Positions 10,170 to 20,888 are shown, numbered from the stretch's first letter. The stretch is DNA of 64,000 bases from Branchiostoma floridae (GCF_000003815.2 NC_049980.1:7500629-7564628); one strand, 5' to 3'. Numbers and translations are program-made. Notes: generated by a model not told the origin, from the sequence alone.

Positions 10170-13100
10170 TATCTAAATAAAGGTTCCAACATTAAAAATG
10201 TGGAATTTATAGATATATCTGAGAGGGTCATTGGTATAAAATTTATACACCATGGTGAGAAATTTGTTTGTTTCAATGTATATGCTCCTAACAATGTAGT
10301 GAGTAAGAAACTGTTCTACAAACAGGTTCTAACTCAACTGCAAGAACATTGTTGTGACGGTGAATATTTTATGTTAGCTGGTGATTTCAATACAGTACTC
10401 AATCGTGATCTCGACAATGTAGCAGGGAAAGAGCATGATAAAGCAGAGGTTAAATGTTTTAATAATTTGACAGACAACCTTGAACTACTTGACATCTGGA
10501 GAGTCTTCCATAGTGAAGACAAGGATTACACATGGTCTAAGAGAAACCCTTTTACAGCCAGGAGACTAGATTATCTCCTGATTAATGACTTTTTGTTTGA
10601 TAAAACTACTGCATGTGAAATCATCTCTTTCCCCTGCAGTGATCATAGAGCTGTTGTATTGGATATGTCTGTAACACAGTTTGACAAAGGACCTTCATAT
10701 TGGAAATTCAATAATTCATTTCTAAAAGATAAGGTGTTTGTTGATCGTGTTAATGAAATCATAGGAAACATCCAAGAAGGCCTTAGTGACTCTGTGATCG
10801 AAGATAAACAGTTAATATGGGACATCTGTAAGAGTAAGATAAAAACTTTCTCAATTAGTTACGGGAAACAAAAGGCTCTTGAAAAACGATCCAAACACAA
10901 CATAATTGATGAAAAATTAGAACGGCTGGAAAAACAATTAGCTTCCGATCCAAAGAATTTAACTTTACAGCAACAGGTGCACGACACAAAGGCTGAGTTT
11001 GAAGCATTAGCCCTTCACGAGGCGCATGGTGCACAAATCCGCTCAAAAGTTAAATGGATTGAGGAAGGAGAAAAAAACACAGCCTACTTTCTTCGACTTG
11101 AGAAGTCACGTGCCATACACAATGTTATTACAAGCCTCAGAACACCTGACGGTCACATAATAACAGATCAAAATAAATTATTGGAACAACAAGTCGATTA
11201 CTATAGAAAACTGTACAGTAAAAACGACGATTTCGACATAGAAAGCTTTGATGACTTTATTACAGACGTAAATTTTCCGACGTTGTCTGACATGCAAAGT
11301 AAATCTTGTGAAGGGTTGTTTACTATGACGGAATGTACATCTGCTCTACGTAACATGACAAATTGCAGTCCCGGCCTAGATGGCCTTACTACTGACTTTT
11401 ATAAAGTCTTTTGGAGCAGAATAGGATCTATGGTTTTGAACTCACTAAATGAGGGCTACACGAAGAACCAGCTTTCTTCCACTCAACGTAAAGGGGTTAT
11501 ATCCTTACTCTTTAAAGGGGGTGAACACCAAGATTTAAGTAGAGACCAGCTGTCTAACTGGCGACCTATCTCAATCACAAATACGGACTACAAAATAGGT
11601 GCAAAGATATTAGCAAGTAGATTACAGAACATTATCTCTCACATTGTTGGACCAGACCAAGTTGGATATATCAAGGGACGTAGTATTTTGAATAACATAC
11701 GAGCCATAGATGACATAATTTGCTTTACTAGAGATTCTAATGTTCCAGGTGCCATTCTCTTCTTAGATTACAGCAAAGCCTTTGATACTATTTCCAAAGA
11801 CCTCATTATAAAAGTTCTTGAAAAGTTCAATTTCGGTTCAGATTTTGTTCAGTGGGTAAAGGTATACACTAATAATGCCCGTAGTTGTATCAATCATTGT
11901 GGTCATATCTCTGAATGGTTTGATCTGGGAAGAGGTGTACGTCAAGGATGTCCCTTGTCTTCTCTTCTGTTTATTCTAGCCACAGAGCTCTTTGCTCTTA
12001 AAGTCCGCCAGTCTTCCGAAATCAAAGGTATTACATTATCTGGGCTTGGCGACTCCGATGTTGAATCTCGAATTTTTCAATATGCAGATGATACTGAACT
12101 GATACTTGGTGACAAAATTTCTATTGATAGAAGTTTAGATATTATTAGACATTTTTCCGTTTTTTCTGGTCTAGTTTTGAATAAAGAAAAAACAGTAGCC
12201 ATGTGGCTAGGCCCTTGGAGACACTGCTCTGAACAAGCTAGTGGGCTAAAATGGTGCACCACAGCAAAATGCTTAGGGATTGTTTTCTCATCTGCATGTT
12301 GTGCCTCTGAAGTAGAAGTAAATTGGAGCAAAAAATACTGTAAGATGAAAAACATTTTATCATCTTGGGCTTCACGCAACCTTAGTCTTATAGGAAAAAT
12401 AACAGTGCTCAAAAACCTTGTAGCTTCACAACTGTCTTACAGTTTTGGTGCACTTATACCACCGGATAGCTTCTTAAAGGATGTTAATTTGATGTTTTAC
12501 AGATTTATCTGGAAAAGAGATAGAGTAAAGCGTAATGTGATGGTTCAAGACTATTCAAAGGGAGGATTGAAAATGATAGATATAAGAATAATGCACAAAT
12601 GTTGTTTATTACGATCGATAAAAAAATTGTTATCCGGTAGTGAAACTCCTACTCCTACATGGAAGAAGATACAACTGTATTATTTTAAGAAGTTAGGACC
12701 TGATCTTTGTATATTGAGACATAACTGCTCGGCAGTCCATGTGTCATATAAAGATTCACTGTTGCCCTTACCTCTCTATTACCGTAAACTCATACTTACT
12801 TGGTATGAAATGAAACCTGTACAGAATGTCAATGATATTGAGGTACATCAAGTAAATTGGCAATTGTTATGGAACAATGCTTGTATAAGTTACAAGGGCA
12901 ACATGCTTTATTTTAAGAAATGGATTAGACGACATATTCTTTATGTAAATGATATTGTGGATGATCAGGGTAACTTTATATCTTTTGATGATGTAAAAGC
13001 TATTGTTGGTAATGATGCACATGTATTACTACAGTATCATGCTTTAATCAATTCAATTCCCAAACAATGGAAAGGTGTTTCTCGATTAGACAACGAAGAT

Positions 13101-13694
13101 TCTCCTAGTATCAAACTTTGTGGTAAAGACATCCGCTTACTAGACTCTATCTTCTTTAAGAATTTCTGTATCATGCAATACCAAGCAGTCCCAGTCTCAC
13201 AGAATTTCTGGGAGAAACGATTTCCTATGTACGATTTTCGTTCCATTTCTTGGCATGTACTATGGAAATCTCCCTTCTTGACCACTAAAGAACCCAAACT
13301 TATTAGTTTGCAATGGAAGATCTTGCATAATATTTATCCGACCAAAATACTGTTGCATAAGATGAGAATTGTAGAAAATAATAAGTGTATTTTTTGCGAT
13401 ATTATAGAATATATAGAGCATTTTTTCTTTGACTGTAAAATTGTTAAACCATTATGGGATTATGTGGAAAGTTTGTTTAGTTATTCCATATCTCTCACTG
13501 TACATGACATTATTTTTGGATACAACCCTCATATGTTAAACAAGTTTCGGTACATCAATGAACTGCTGCTAGTTGCGAAACTATCCATTGTAAAATATAA
13601 GTCTACAGTGTCATCCCCGAATTCACTATGTCAAGATGCAGAAATCATTGTGAAAATTTTCAAATCAGAATGTATTCTTAGAAATATGATATAA
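10170..13694 (+). CDS. LINE ORF2: apurinic endonuclease (partial), reverse transcriptase, C-terminal CCHC-like finger
   Basis: 1174 codons are open from 10170; an in-frame TGA at 10167-10169 and the gap at 9964-10077 remove the front of the endonuclease. The remaining endonuclease keeps AGDFNTV (about 10375), RRLDYLL and SDHRAV, three signatures of the exonuclease-endonuclease-phosphatase fold. The reverse transcriptase follows, with NWRPISI, FLDYSKAFDT (first catalytic Asp), RGVRQGCPLS and FQYADDTELIL (about 12076-12108, the two catalytic Asp). Near the end CIFCDIIEYIEHFFFDC resembles the C-x2-C-H-C finger found at the end of many L1 ORF2 proteins. The long intact RT frame suggests a fairly young copy, but the front is broken or unassembled. 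It acts in target-primed reverse transcription. Confidence 0.9.
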   Translation, partial: YLNKGSNIKNVEFIDISERVIGIKFIHHGEKFVCFNVYAPNNVVSKKLFYKQVLTQLQEHCCDGEYFMLAGDFNTVLNRDLDNVAGKEHDKAEVKCFNNLTDNLELLDIWRVFHSEDKDYTWSKRNPFTARRLDYLLINDFLFDKTTACEIISFPCSDHRAVVLDMSVTQFDKGPSYWKFNNSFLKDKVFVDRVNEIIGNIQEGLSDSVIEDKQLIWDICKSKIKTFSISYGKQKALEKRSKHNIIDEKLERLEKQLASDPKNLTLQQQVHDTKAEFEALALHEAHGAQIRSKVKWIEEGEKNTAYFLRLEKSRAIHNVITSLRTPDGHIITDQNKLLEQQVDYYRKLYSKNDDFDIESFDDFITDVNFPTLSDMQSKSCEGLFTMTECTSALRNMTNCSPGLDGLTTDFYKVFWSRIGSMVLNSLNEGYTKNQLSSTQRKGVISLLFKGGEHQDLSRDQLSNWRPISITNTDYKIGAKILASRLQNIISHIVGPDQVGYIKGRSILNNIRAIDDIICFTRDSNVPGAILFLDYSKAFDTISKDLIIKVLEKFNFGSDFVQWVKVYTNNARSCINHCGHISEWFDLGRGVRQGCPLSSLLFILATELFALKVRQSSEIKGITLSGLGDSDVESRIFQYADDTELILGDKISIDRSLDIIRHFSVFSGLVLNKEKTVAMWLGPWRHCSEQASGLKWCTTAKCLGIVFSSACCASEVEVNWSKKYCKMKNILSSWASRNLSLIGKITVLKNLVASQLSYSFGALIPPDSFLKDVNLMFYRFIWKRDRVKRNVMVQDYSKGGLKMIDIRIMHKCCLLRSIKKLLSGSETPTPTWKKIQLYYFKKLGPDLCILRHNCSAVHVSYKDSLLPLPLYYRKLILTWYEMKPVQNVNDIEVHQVNWQLLWNNACISYKGNMLYFKKWIRRHILYVNDIVDDQGNFISFDDVKAIVGNDAHVLLQYHALINSIPKQWKGVSRLDNEDSPSIKLCGKDIRLLDSIFFKNFCIMQYQAVPVSQNFWEKRFPMYDFRSISWHVLWKSPFLTTKEPKLISLQWKILHNIYPTKILLHKMRIVENNKCIFCDIIEYIEHFFFDCKIVKPLWDYVESLFSYSISLTVHDIIFGYNPHMLNKFRYINELLLVAKLSIVKYKSTVSSPNSLCQDAEIIVKIFKSECILRNMI

Positions 13695-13728
13695 GCTACA
13701 CATTGTACAGCTTTCTGTGACATGTAAT

Positions 13729-13749
13729 AAAAAAAAAAAAAAAAAAAAA
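13729..13749 (+). other. Poly(A) tail of the LINE
   Basis: A run of 21 A directly after CATGTAAT, 34 bp beyond the ORF2 stop. It marks the 3' junction of the retrotransposon. Confidence 0.9.
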
Positions 13750-14029
13750 GTCCGTATGAGGCGCGCATGGGAGTATTTGCCTCCACCAGGCTCCACAGGT
13801 CGTTGTAAACAAAATAGAAATTGGACAAACGTAAACAGGTAACATGTCAGACGAGTTAGCTGGATCGCTAACCATACTTCTCAGTCAGCTAACTCATCTG
13901 GCATGTTATGTATTTTTATTTGTCTAATCTGTACTATTTTTCCCGCGACCTGTGGAGCCTGGTATAGACAAGAGCTTCATACGCAGCTCAAACGGACTCG
14001 AATATATGCACATGTGTGACCCCACCTTA
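13750..14029. mobile_element. Truncated copy of the TAAAGGTGGGGTCACAC MITE
   Basis: Closely matches 2754-3042, starting at GTCCGTATGAGGCGCGCATG and ending GTGTGACCCCACCTTA. The first ~33 bp of the element are missing and replaced by the LINE poly(A), so the MITE was already there when the LINE inserted. Confidence 0.85.
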
Positions 14030-14196
14030 AAATATTGAAATTTGCTTGGTGCTACTCTCTGGTGGTGTGCGTACATTGGTATGCACAGATAAAAGACCGA
14101 ATGGGTGTGTACAGTGGTGAATAGAAAAGACGACCAAGTTAACTTTCTTGCTTCTCTCTCTTTAAATTGAAATTTGGAATCTGTCTTTTTTTTCAG

Positions 14197-17001
14197 AATT
14201 GCAAAGACAACACGGAAGGGAACATGTGTGAAAGGTGTAAGACTGGCTTCACCGGTGACGCCTCCAAAGGAACACCAAACGACTGCAAACGTGAGCGTCA
14301 TCATTTAGTTCTAGTCACAAGTGTTTATTTACAGTTGAAACATTTACTTTTTTTTGCGTATGATCGTCATTTCGTAGAAGTGAAAGCTTTTATAATATAT
14401 GATTGATACATACATCTGCCAACAAATCATCAATTTTTCGTTGAGATATTAGAAGAACATCTCAAACAAGGCCACGTGAAGTCAATGATTATTAGTATTA
14501 GATTGTTTCGAATTGTATCAATTCCGTACAATGCTAACTGAATATGGAAACGAGGACATAGATCATACAGATTTTGCGTAAGTGGCTATTCGATGAATAT
14601 CAATATGTGCGGTGTGTGTTGGTGCAAATCCTTCTGCTCTGTCGGGAGTTGGTAATTCACTTCAAATCACCCGGATGGAGGCCTGACGAACCTCTGTCTC
14701 GTATCAGCCACATAGTTAATTACATCATTCACCCGGACGGGAGACCTGACGCATCCCCGTCTTGTAATTAGCCAGCGAAAGGGTATGTCACCCCGTAAGG
14801 GGCGGTATAACCCCGTCGTGTGTAAACATGTGCGAACATGTGTGATCACGTCGACCGATGATGATGATGATGAGTATGTGTTTCAGTAAAATATTTAACG
14901 TATAGTGTCGCCCCTTAACAGCCACTCAGTGCCGCTGCAACAAACACTCTGACACCTGTCCGGACGGCGTGTGCAAGGTCAGTCCGAACTGTTTACGTCT
15001 ATTTTCCAGCCAAATACACCTTCTGTTAACTGATACATGTATCATTATCATTAAAGTCCTCTTTGGACGGCAATCGTGCTGCGCTCTGCAACATAGTGTG
15101 ACTGGAAAGACAATAAAACACACCAATTGTAAAAAGATGCGTTTTCTTTTTATACAATTTGTTGAGCGATCTGCAAAAATTAGGTCCCTATAACTTCCTT
15201 GGATACAGAACGATTTTGACATCGTTTCCGGACGAGACTTTGCATTTTGTGGACATCAGCTATATTTTATTTCATGCGAGTGTGTGTGCGTGTGTGTGTG
15301 TGTGTACAGGATTGCCAGCACCACACGACCGGAGCGTACTGTGAGATCTGTCAGCCTGGCTACTACGGCATGGCGACGGGACAGACTCCTGACGACTGCA
15401 AGAAGTGCCCCTGCCCTCCGTAAGTACCACTGCTCTGTGCTTTGAAGGTGTGAGTATACGTAGGAAGCAACACTTTCAACATCACAGTGTGATGTCTCGG
15501 AGCAGACGGAGTACGCCCTTCTAATATAGCATGGTAGCGCGCGTAGTCCAGTGGTTAGCGGCCCTGCCTCTGGAACTAGAAGCCGTGAGTTCGATTCCGG
15601 CTGTGTCGCTCACCCGACATGCACGCTACCGGAAAGGGTCGCAGTCCTTAGGACAGGACGTTAAGCCGTGGTCCACTGTTCATTGTGCTTGTCGAGAAGA
15701 GCTAGGGGAATTTCCCCGGCACAATGAACCTGTAAATACTGTACATAGCGTCTGTCCTCTCTGTCACGACCAGTGGAAGACTAGCTCTTCAGTAAGCTAA
15801 AACTGGATCGACATCTCTTTCCTTTCCTTTCCTTTTATCAAAAGAATTCGCCCCTATACATACATCTATATCTACCGACGCCCCTATACTCTTCCAAGGC
15901 GTTTCGAAACAAAATCTCAAGATTACGTTAGGATACCAACCAACCAATAGCAACAAACAAATGAGAAAGCAATCATTATATTTATTTTATTTATATTAGC
16001 ATGAACTGCATCAGTGCTGGAAGTTTACACCAAGCAGAGCTGGCACTGGCTTGGTACTGGCAATAAATAAGATTTGATTCTGTGGTAAAAAAAGGAGCAG
16101 ATTTAAGTCATAATTTTCCATTATTTCCCCAGTCGGACGGTGATGTGTGTAGAAGTGCCCGGGGAAGCCCAGCCGAAGTGCTTGGGCTGTGAGGACGGCT
16201 ACACAGGAGACAAGTGTGAGGAGTAAGTACTGTTTGTAACAACTTCTCATTTATTGTATAATGACAACATTCGACTATTTTCCGGCTTGTACATAAATCC
16301 CTAGATGGCAAAGAATGAAAGTTCAAGTTTCTATTGAAGAAAGGCTTATCTAGAAGAAAACGGAGTACAGAAAATTGACTCTACGCAATGCGGGTACCTC
16401 ACTAGAATGCGGCAAGTTGGCTGCGTCGCTGCGTCCTAAATTGGATTTAAGCTATTCTTGACTTTATGATGGGAATATCATGCCAGACACACATAAAGAC
16501 AACGAAATGAATAAAGCATAAAAAGGTTAATTTGTGCTTCGTCGATGAAATTCGTTGAGCAATCTGTAAAATCGCTCGAGATACAAGCTGGACAACAACA
16601 ACATGTCTACTCTGGAACGAGTTAAACTGTAATTTTCAACACCAAAAATTGACTTACCCAGATTTCAGACTGAACAGCTCCAGTTTTTGTCAAGGAATGA
16701 ACAATCCACTGCACCGTCTCTGTTCAGGGATGGTTGTAAAGCTCTGATGTAGATGGCTTCTTTTACCCCTATAGCAAAGAAGTCCAAGATTTTCACTTTG
16801 TCCAGTGAGTACGCGTGTCCAGGTGAATCTATGTGCATGTGTTGGGAAACCTCCGGGGTTGTTGAACTCCGGCGTTAAACATATCTGTTATGTGTTTGCA
16901 GATGCGACGCAGTGAACGGGTTTGAGGCTCTGAATGGGGGTCCCACGGCGCCAACCGGCTGTTGCGTCAGGAAGGGCGTGTCCAGCTGCCCCTCCGGCTA
17001 G
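14197..17001 (+). CDS. Laminin-type EGF domain protein, 3' exons
   Basis: Five exons join in frame: 14197-14290, 14922-14977, 15310-15419, 16133-16222 and 16902-17001 (stop TAG 16999-17001). All have AG acceptors and GT donors, with junction phases 1, 0, 2 and 2. The ~150 residues are cysteine-rich. The first exon is the back half of a laminin-type EGF module ([15 protein letters not shown]). The second and third form a nearly complete one ([10 protein letters not shown] through [19 protein letters not shown]). The fourth carries a further Cys-rich stretch ([13 protein letters not shown]), and the last is a short tail ending VSSCPSG. Such modules belong to secreted or extracellular matrix proteins. 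The 5' part is not visible: upstream lie the LINE and ~9 kb without an exon of this type. It could be the C-terminal end of a perlecan- or laminin-related protein, or a gene fragment. Confidence 0.78.
14640..14878 (+). mobile_element. Probable LINE/SINE 3'-tail fragment ending in (ATG)n
   Basis: Holds two copies of a stretch with CACCCGGA(C/T)GG and CCTGACG, a short GC hairpin (CACCCCGTAAGGGGCGG), then CGACCGATGATGATGATGATG. The CGACCGATGATG end matches the retrotransposon tail at 61200-61222. It lies in the intron between the first two laminin-EGF exons. Confidence 0.5.
15285..15306. repeat. (GT)n microsatellite next to an acceptor
   Basis: A GTGTGCGTGTGTGTGTGT run forms the sequence just upstream of the acceptor ACAG of the exon at 15310. 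Confidence 0.85.
15310..15419 (+). CDS. Central laminin-EGF exon
   Basis: 110 nt, entered in phase 0 after a GT-rich acceptor and left in phase 2 at [23 protein letters not shown] is the classic laminin-EGF signature (HxTxGxxCExCxPGYYG), which makes this the most secure part of the gene. Confidence 0.85.
15530..15838 (+). mobile_element. tRNA-derived SINE (family 1, full copy)
   Basis: The head carries a pol III A box TAGTCCAGTGG and a B box GAGTTCGATTCC about 30 bp apart. A ~200 bp unrelated body follows, and the end is a CTTTCCTTTCC-rich tail. Antisense relatives lie at 26350-26592 and 27113-27325. It sits in an intron of the laminin-EGF gene. Confidence 0.85.
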
Positions 17002-18486
17002 CCTCAAGCTTCACTGTGCGATCAGCTTTGTGGTTATGCGACTGAAGTGTGTTGATTTTACACAGGACAATTTTTTAAGACATTGTGATTTAAGATATCA
17101 TTAGGATTAAAATGCATTATACATGATGATTAAAATGTGATAACAGCAGTAATAACGTTTTTGCGGGCATCGCAAACGAATGAACGATAGTGGGACCTTT
17201 CTGTGTCTGTTTGATCACCTCCCGCTCAGCAACATCGAGATAAAGAAGCTAGGAATATCGGTACATATGATAGACCTGTAGTCTTCAAACCCTGTGCAAG
17301 TCAAGCCTGTACAAGCGGCTAGCTCTACATAAGGACCACCTGACCAACGTGACCACGTTTTGGTGGTCTTTTCCGTTGACTCAAACACTACGAACCCTAC
17401 GCTGTTTTTAAAATACTACGCTGGTTAAGTACTAAATCATTGAACATAATCAAATGGTGTGTAGAATTTATTTGAAGATTGTTTATTTATCCTGTCTCAA
17501 TACATTGTCTAATCAACACGTTATTCTAACATCATTTGCATTGTATTACCGATTAAAAGTCAATGTCTTCATTGCGAAATTCTCGTTTTGATCTGTACAA
17601 GTGTTCAATACATATAACTGATAGTTGGTACTTGGTTCCCGTGGTTCTTGCTGAATACTAGGCACGTCATGAAATGCAAAAACAACCGCCATGTTGGAAC
17701 CCTAATTGTGACGACATCCAAAATGGCGCCGCCTTGTGATGTTGTAGAAGGTTTACAATGAGGTCAGCCTCTAAAATTACTTTCTATGATTGATCTTATT
17801 GAAAATTCAGTCCAATATTTTGGCGGGGAAAAATCGGATGAAAAATCCCCTGTGTAAGGGGAAAAACTGTATGTCCTTTTCAGTAAATTGCATAAACGGT
17901 CTTCCAAGGTCACCCAAGGTTATGACCACGTTGACTTTGTTCGAGAGAGACTTCGACACTGGAAAGAGGCGTTCTGGGAAAGGTTAACTTATATAGGAGT
18001 GGACTGTATACGGTTGTTGCACATAATAGGAACACAGAGTAGCTCCCCCAAATACATTTAAAAAAATATGGGAGTAACGTTTGCAATCGTAGGTAAACAT
18101 CGATGGAATATATAACGTGTCCTATGAAATGGGTGAAAAACACGATTCAGTTACCTAAAGCAAAGAACACTTCTTAGTGAGTGTTCTCTACTTACGGTAA
18201 CCGCATCAGTTTAGTAACCGCATACCAACGGATATAGTATTCATAACGTTATATCTATCTAGATCTATAGGCATTTTGTTAGTAAGTTATAAACACAACA
18301 AAGGTGCAAAAGATACGTTTGATATCAAATCATCATGCACACAAGCCACTTTGCCCTCAATTTGGCCTTGGGACAATTAGGACAAATATTTGAAGAACAA
18401 GCCGGGCGAGACCACTTCATATGTGACTTTTGCCCATTGTTAGTCAGTCAGTCCTTCAGCACATCACAGTAGAACAGTGTTGAACC
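17002..18486. other. Intergenic region between the laminin-EGF and LDLa genes
   Basis: Holds the 3'UTR of the upstream gene and the promoter and 5'UTR of the downstream one. I see no clear TATA box; the sequence just before the start (GTCAGTCAGTCC) could hold an initiator. No repeat recognised. Confidence 0.4.
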
Positions 18487-18661
18487 ATGACGCCGCTGTG
18501 GGTAGTTCTATCGCTGGCCTGCCTGGCCGTACAGGCGGCGGCCCAGCCGTGCGACCCCGCCACGGAGTTCGAGTGTGCGAACGGTGGGTGCATCGGCAAG
18601 GAGCGCAGGTGTAACCAAGTCTTCGAGTGTCTGGACTTCTCCGACGAGGACTACTGTCCCA
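18487..18661 (+). CDS. Secreted LDL-receptor class A domain protein, first exon
   Basis: ATG at 18487 opens a 58-codon exon that ends in phase 1 at GTGAGT (18662). Residues 1 to ~20 ([20 protein letters not shown]) form a typical signal peptide. Residues ~22-56 form a complete LDLa module with six cysteines: C, FEC, GGC, RRC, FEC and DEDYC. FSDED supplies the acidic residues that bind calcium in this family. LDLa modules act in secreted or membrane proteins that bind lipoproteins, matrix or other ligands. No following exon is recognised in the window: the intron runs into a MITE, a gap and a LINE. Other domains are therefore unknown. Perlecan-like or LDLR-like proteins are both possible. Confidence 0.8.
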
Positions 18662-18731
18662 GTGAGTACTAGCGTGCCAACGTTAACGTTATATAGCACT
18701 ACATTTGAACTCTGTGTGGCACTACGTAAAG

Positions 18732-18973
18732 GTGGACTCTCACTACACTTGGGCACGCTTGCGGCACTCCGGGGTTCGTTCACTGTGGCACTGCTTCGTT
18801 ATTTTCGCGATTTTGTATAATTTAGATATTGCGTAATGACTTAGTATGACTTAGCAGACAACAAAATACACAAAATGGAAGAAAATTCATTCTTTATCTC
18901 TGAAATTCGTTGAGTCATCTACGAACCCCGCAGTGCCGCACCGGTGTCCCATATGCAGTGAGAGTCCACCTTT
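18732..18973. mobile_element. MITE with TAAAGGTGGACTCTCACT termini
   Basis: The left end TAAAGGTGGACTCTCACT and the right end AGTGAGAGTCCACCTTTA are perfect 18 bp inverted repeats, and TA at both ends allows a TA target duplication. About 242 bp, no ORF. The outer nine bases equal those of the MITE at 2721-3042. Confidence 0.85.
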
Positions 18974-19134
18974 AGGTTGCGAACGCGCTGCGATCGAAAT
19001 TTTGACAGATTACACAACGAATGCCACACGTATANNNNNNNNNNNNNNNNNNNNNNNNNNNNNNNNNNNNNNNNNNNNNNNNNNNNNNNNNNNNNNNNNN
19101 NNNNNNNNNNNNNNNNNNNNNNNNNNNNNNNNNN

Positions 19135-20828
19135 TTAATACGGATTTATGATACCTACGGTCCATTGACGTGGAATGACCCCAAAATTAAAGCATTTGTT
19201 AAATAAGATTTTCAAGTATGGTAGTAAGACTGATATGCTTTCTTTGAAGAACTCTGGTAGAAGATTATCTATTCCTGATGCTTTGCCTGTTTTCAAGTTC
19301 TTGACACTATCTAATATTTCCTGTTCAGTTATTTCTTCATCTAAACTGTCGATAAAATGGTCTGAGTGGGACAACATGTTCTGAAGAAGTTCAGTAATGT
19401 TGATGCTTTCCTCCACTGTGTAATCCTCTCCACTCTCATTGTATAGCCCCTCAAAATAATTTGCAACTCTTGTGCACCTATGTTACCCATACTATTTACT
19501 TTCTTTCCTTTAACTAACCTCCAAAACTCCTTTGGATCCCTCTGTACAGTTCTCAATTTAGTTCTCATGTTTTCCCTATGTGCTCTCCTTTTAGCCCTCA
19601 CTAATGCTTTATATTCTAGTTTTGCTTGTTTAAAAATCTTCCAATTATTTTCACATTGAACCCGCCTGTATTTATGAAGACTTCTACTTAGAACTTTTTT
19701 TGCCTGTTTACAGTCCAAATCAAACCATTCTTCTTGATTGTTTGGTGTATTCACTCTTTGCCTTGGTTTTTGTCTCATGGGTGCAGCAGCCATCTCCAGC
19801 ATTTCACCTATTTTTTCTACAGCAGCATCTAATTCATTCAGTTGAAGATTTAAATTTACTTGTTCTAGGAGAGCTTGTGCACTTTGTCCGTGTAATAAGT
19901 TCCTAAATTCTTCTGACCTATCCTCATACCACTTATAACGAGTTGTATTATTTGCAGTATGTAAGTTGTCTTTAATCTGTGGTGAAACCCTATTTGTGTG
20001 TATCCTAGTAACCAGGGGCATATGATCAGATTCAGCTCTGGTTACTACTGAGAAGTCTGGGATGGAGTTAAGCATACTGTCTTTGATTAGTACATAATCA
20101 ACAACACTTTTACCAGGGTTTCCATCCTTAGTCAGAATGTGGTCCCTTATACAGGTGTAGCTACCTACATTTTTATCCCCGTACAGTCTTCCATTAGCAA
20201 TTCTTAAATTTGCTGTCTTGCATAGATTTATCAGACTGTAACCAAATCCATTAATGCACTTATCTTGAGAAAACCTTGGGGGAGGAGCTATGTCGACCAA
20301 GTAATCATGTGGAAGGGGTACAAATTTGTCATCATCCTTTCCTTCTACCACATAATCACTTAGAGTTCCTGTTCGAGCATTAAAGTCTCCCATTATCACA
20401 TACTCACAATTTTCCATGTCTGATATGTATTGGGACAATTCTGATTCCACTATCTGAAAAATATCTTCAGTGTTGTGTATAGGCGAATTTTCAGGTGAGA
20501 CATAAACAATACCAAGTATCAGATTAGCTTCCCATCTAAAAAAGTCTTTGTCAAGGGAGCACCAAATAACATTTTTAGATTGGCTTGATAGTCTTTTGAC
20601 ACCTTTGTTAAGTTCTTCTCGAATAAAAAGAGCCAATCCTCCAGAATTTCTTATAGCAGATTTCTTCTTACTTCTATTACTGGTGTAAACTACATACCCT
20701 TCCAGGGGAACGTCGTCCTTGTCTTGTGTCCACGTCTCTTGCAATCCAATTATATCATGTTGTTTTAGGAAGTTAATGAAGTCAGGATCCTCTCGCTTTG
20801 ACAACAAACCATTTACATTCCATGACAT
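19135..20828 (-). pseudogene. LINE ORF2: intact apurinic endonuclease, frameshifted into a truncated reverse transcriptase
   Basis: From ATG at 20828 the endonuclease is complete: SWNVNGLL, GLQETW, VIMGDFNAR, VVDYVLI and ESDHMPLV are the expected signatures in order. About 150 residues of basic linker follow. Near 19460 one base appears to be missing: the frame switches and then continues as EEITEQEILDSVKNLKTG, GKASGIDN and IPRQWTVGIINPY, the opening motifs of the RT. The N gap at 19134 removes the catalytic YADD region. The copy is therefore dead or mis-assembled. Confidence 0.82.
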
Positions 20829-20888
20829 TATTGATATTGTGTTTCTTTCATTACAGTGTTTGCAGGCATTTTCCTCATTGCCAAAGAC

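Larger units (their letters stand above)
9072..13749 (+). mobile_element. L1/Tx1-like LINE retrotransposon, 5' end unresolved
   Basis: ORF1 with two zinc knuckles (to 9920), a gap at 9964-10077, ORF2 with endonuclease remnant and reverse transcriptase (to 13694), a 34 bp 3'UTR and a 21 bp poly(A) at 13729-13749. The order and the RT motifs fit non-LTR retrotransposons of the L1 group, probably the Tx1 branch. The poly(A) runs straight into a truncated MITE, so the LINE inserted into that MITE. The 5' junction is hidden by the gaps. Confidence 0.88.
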
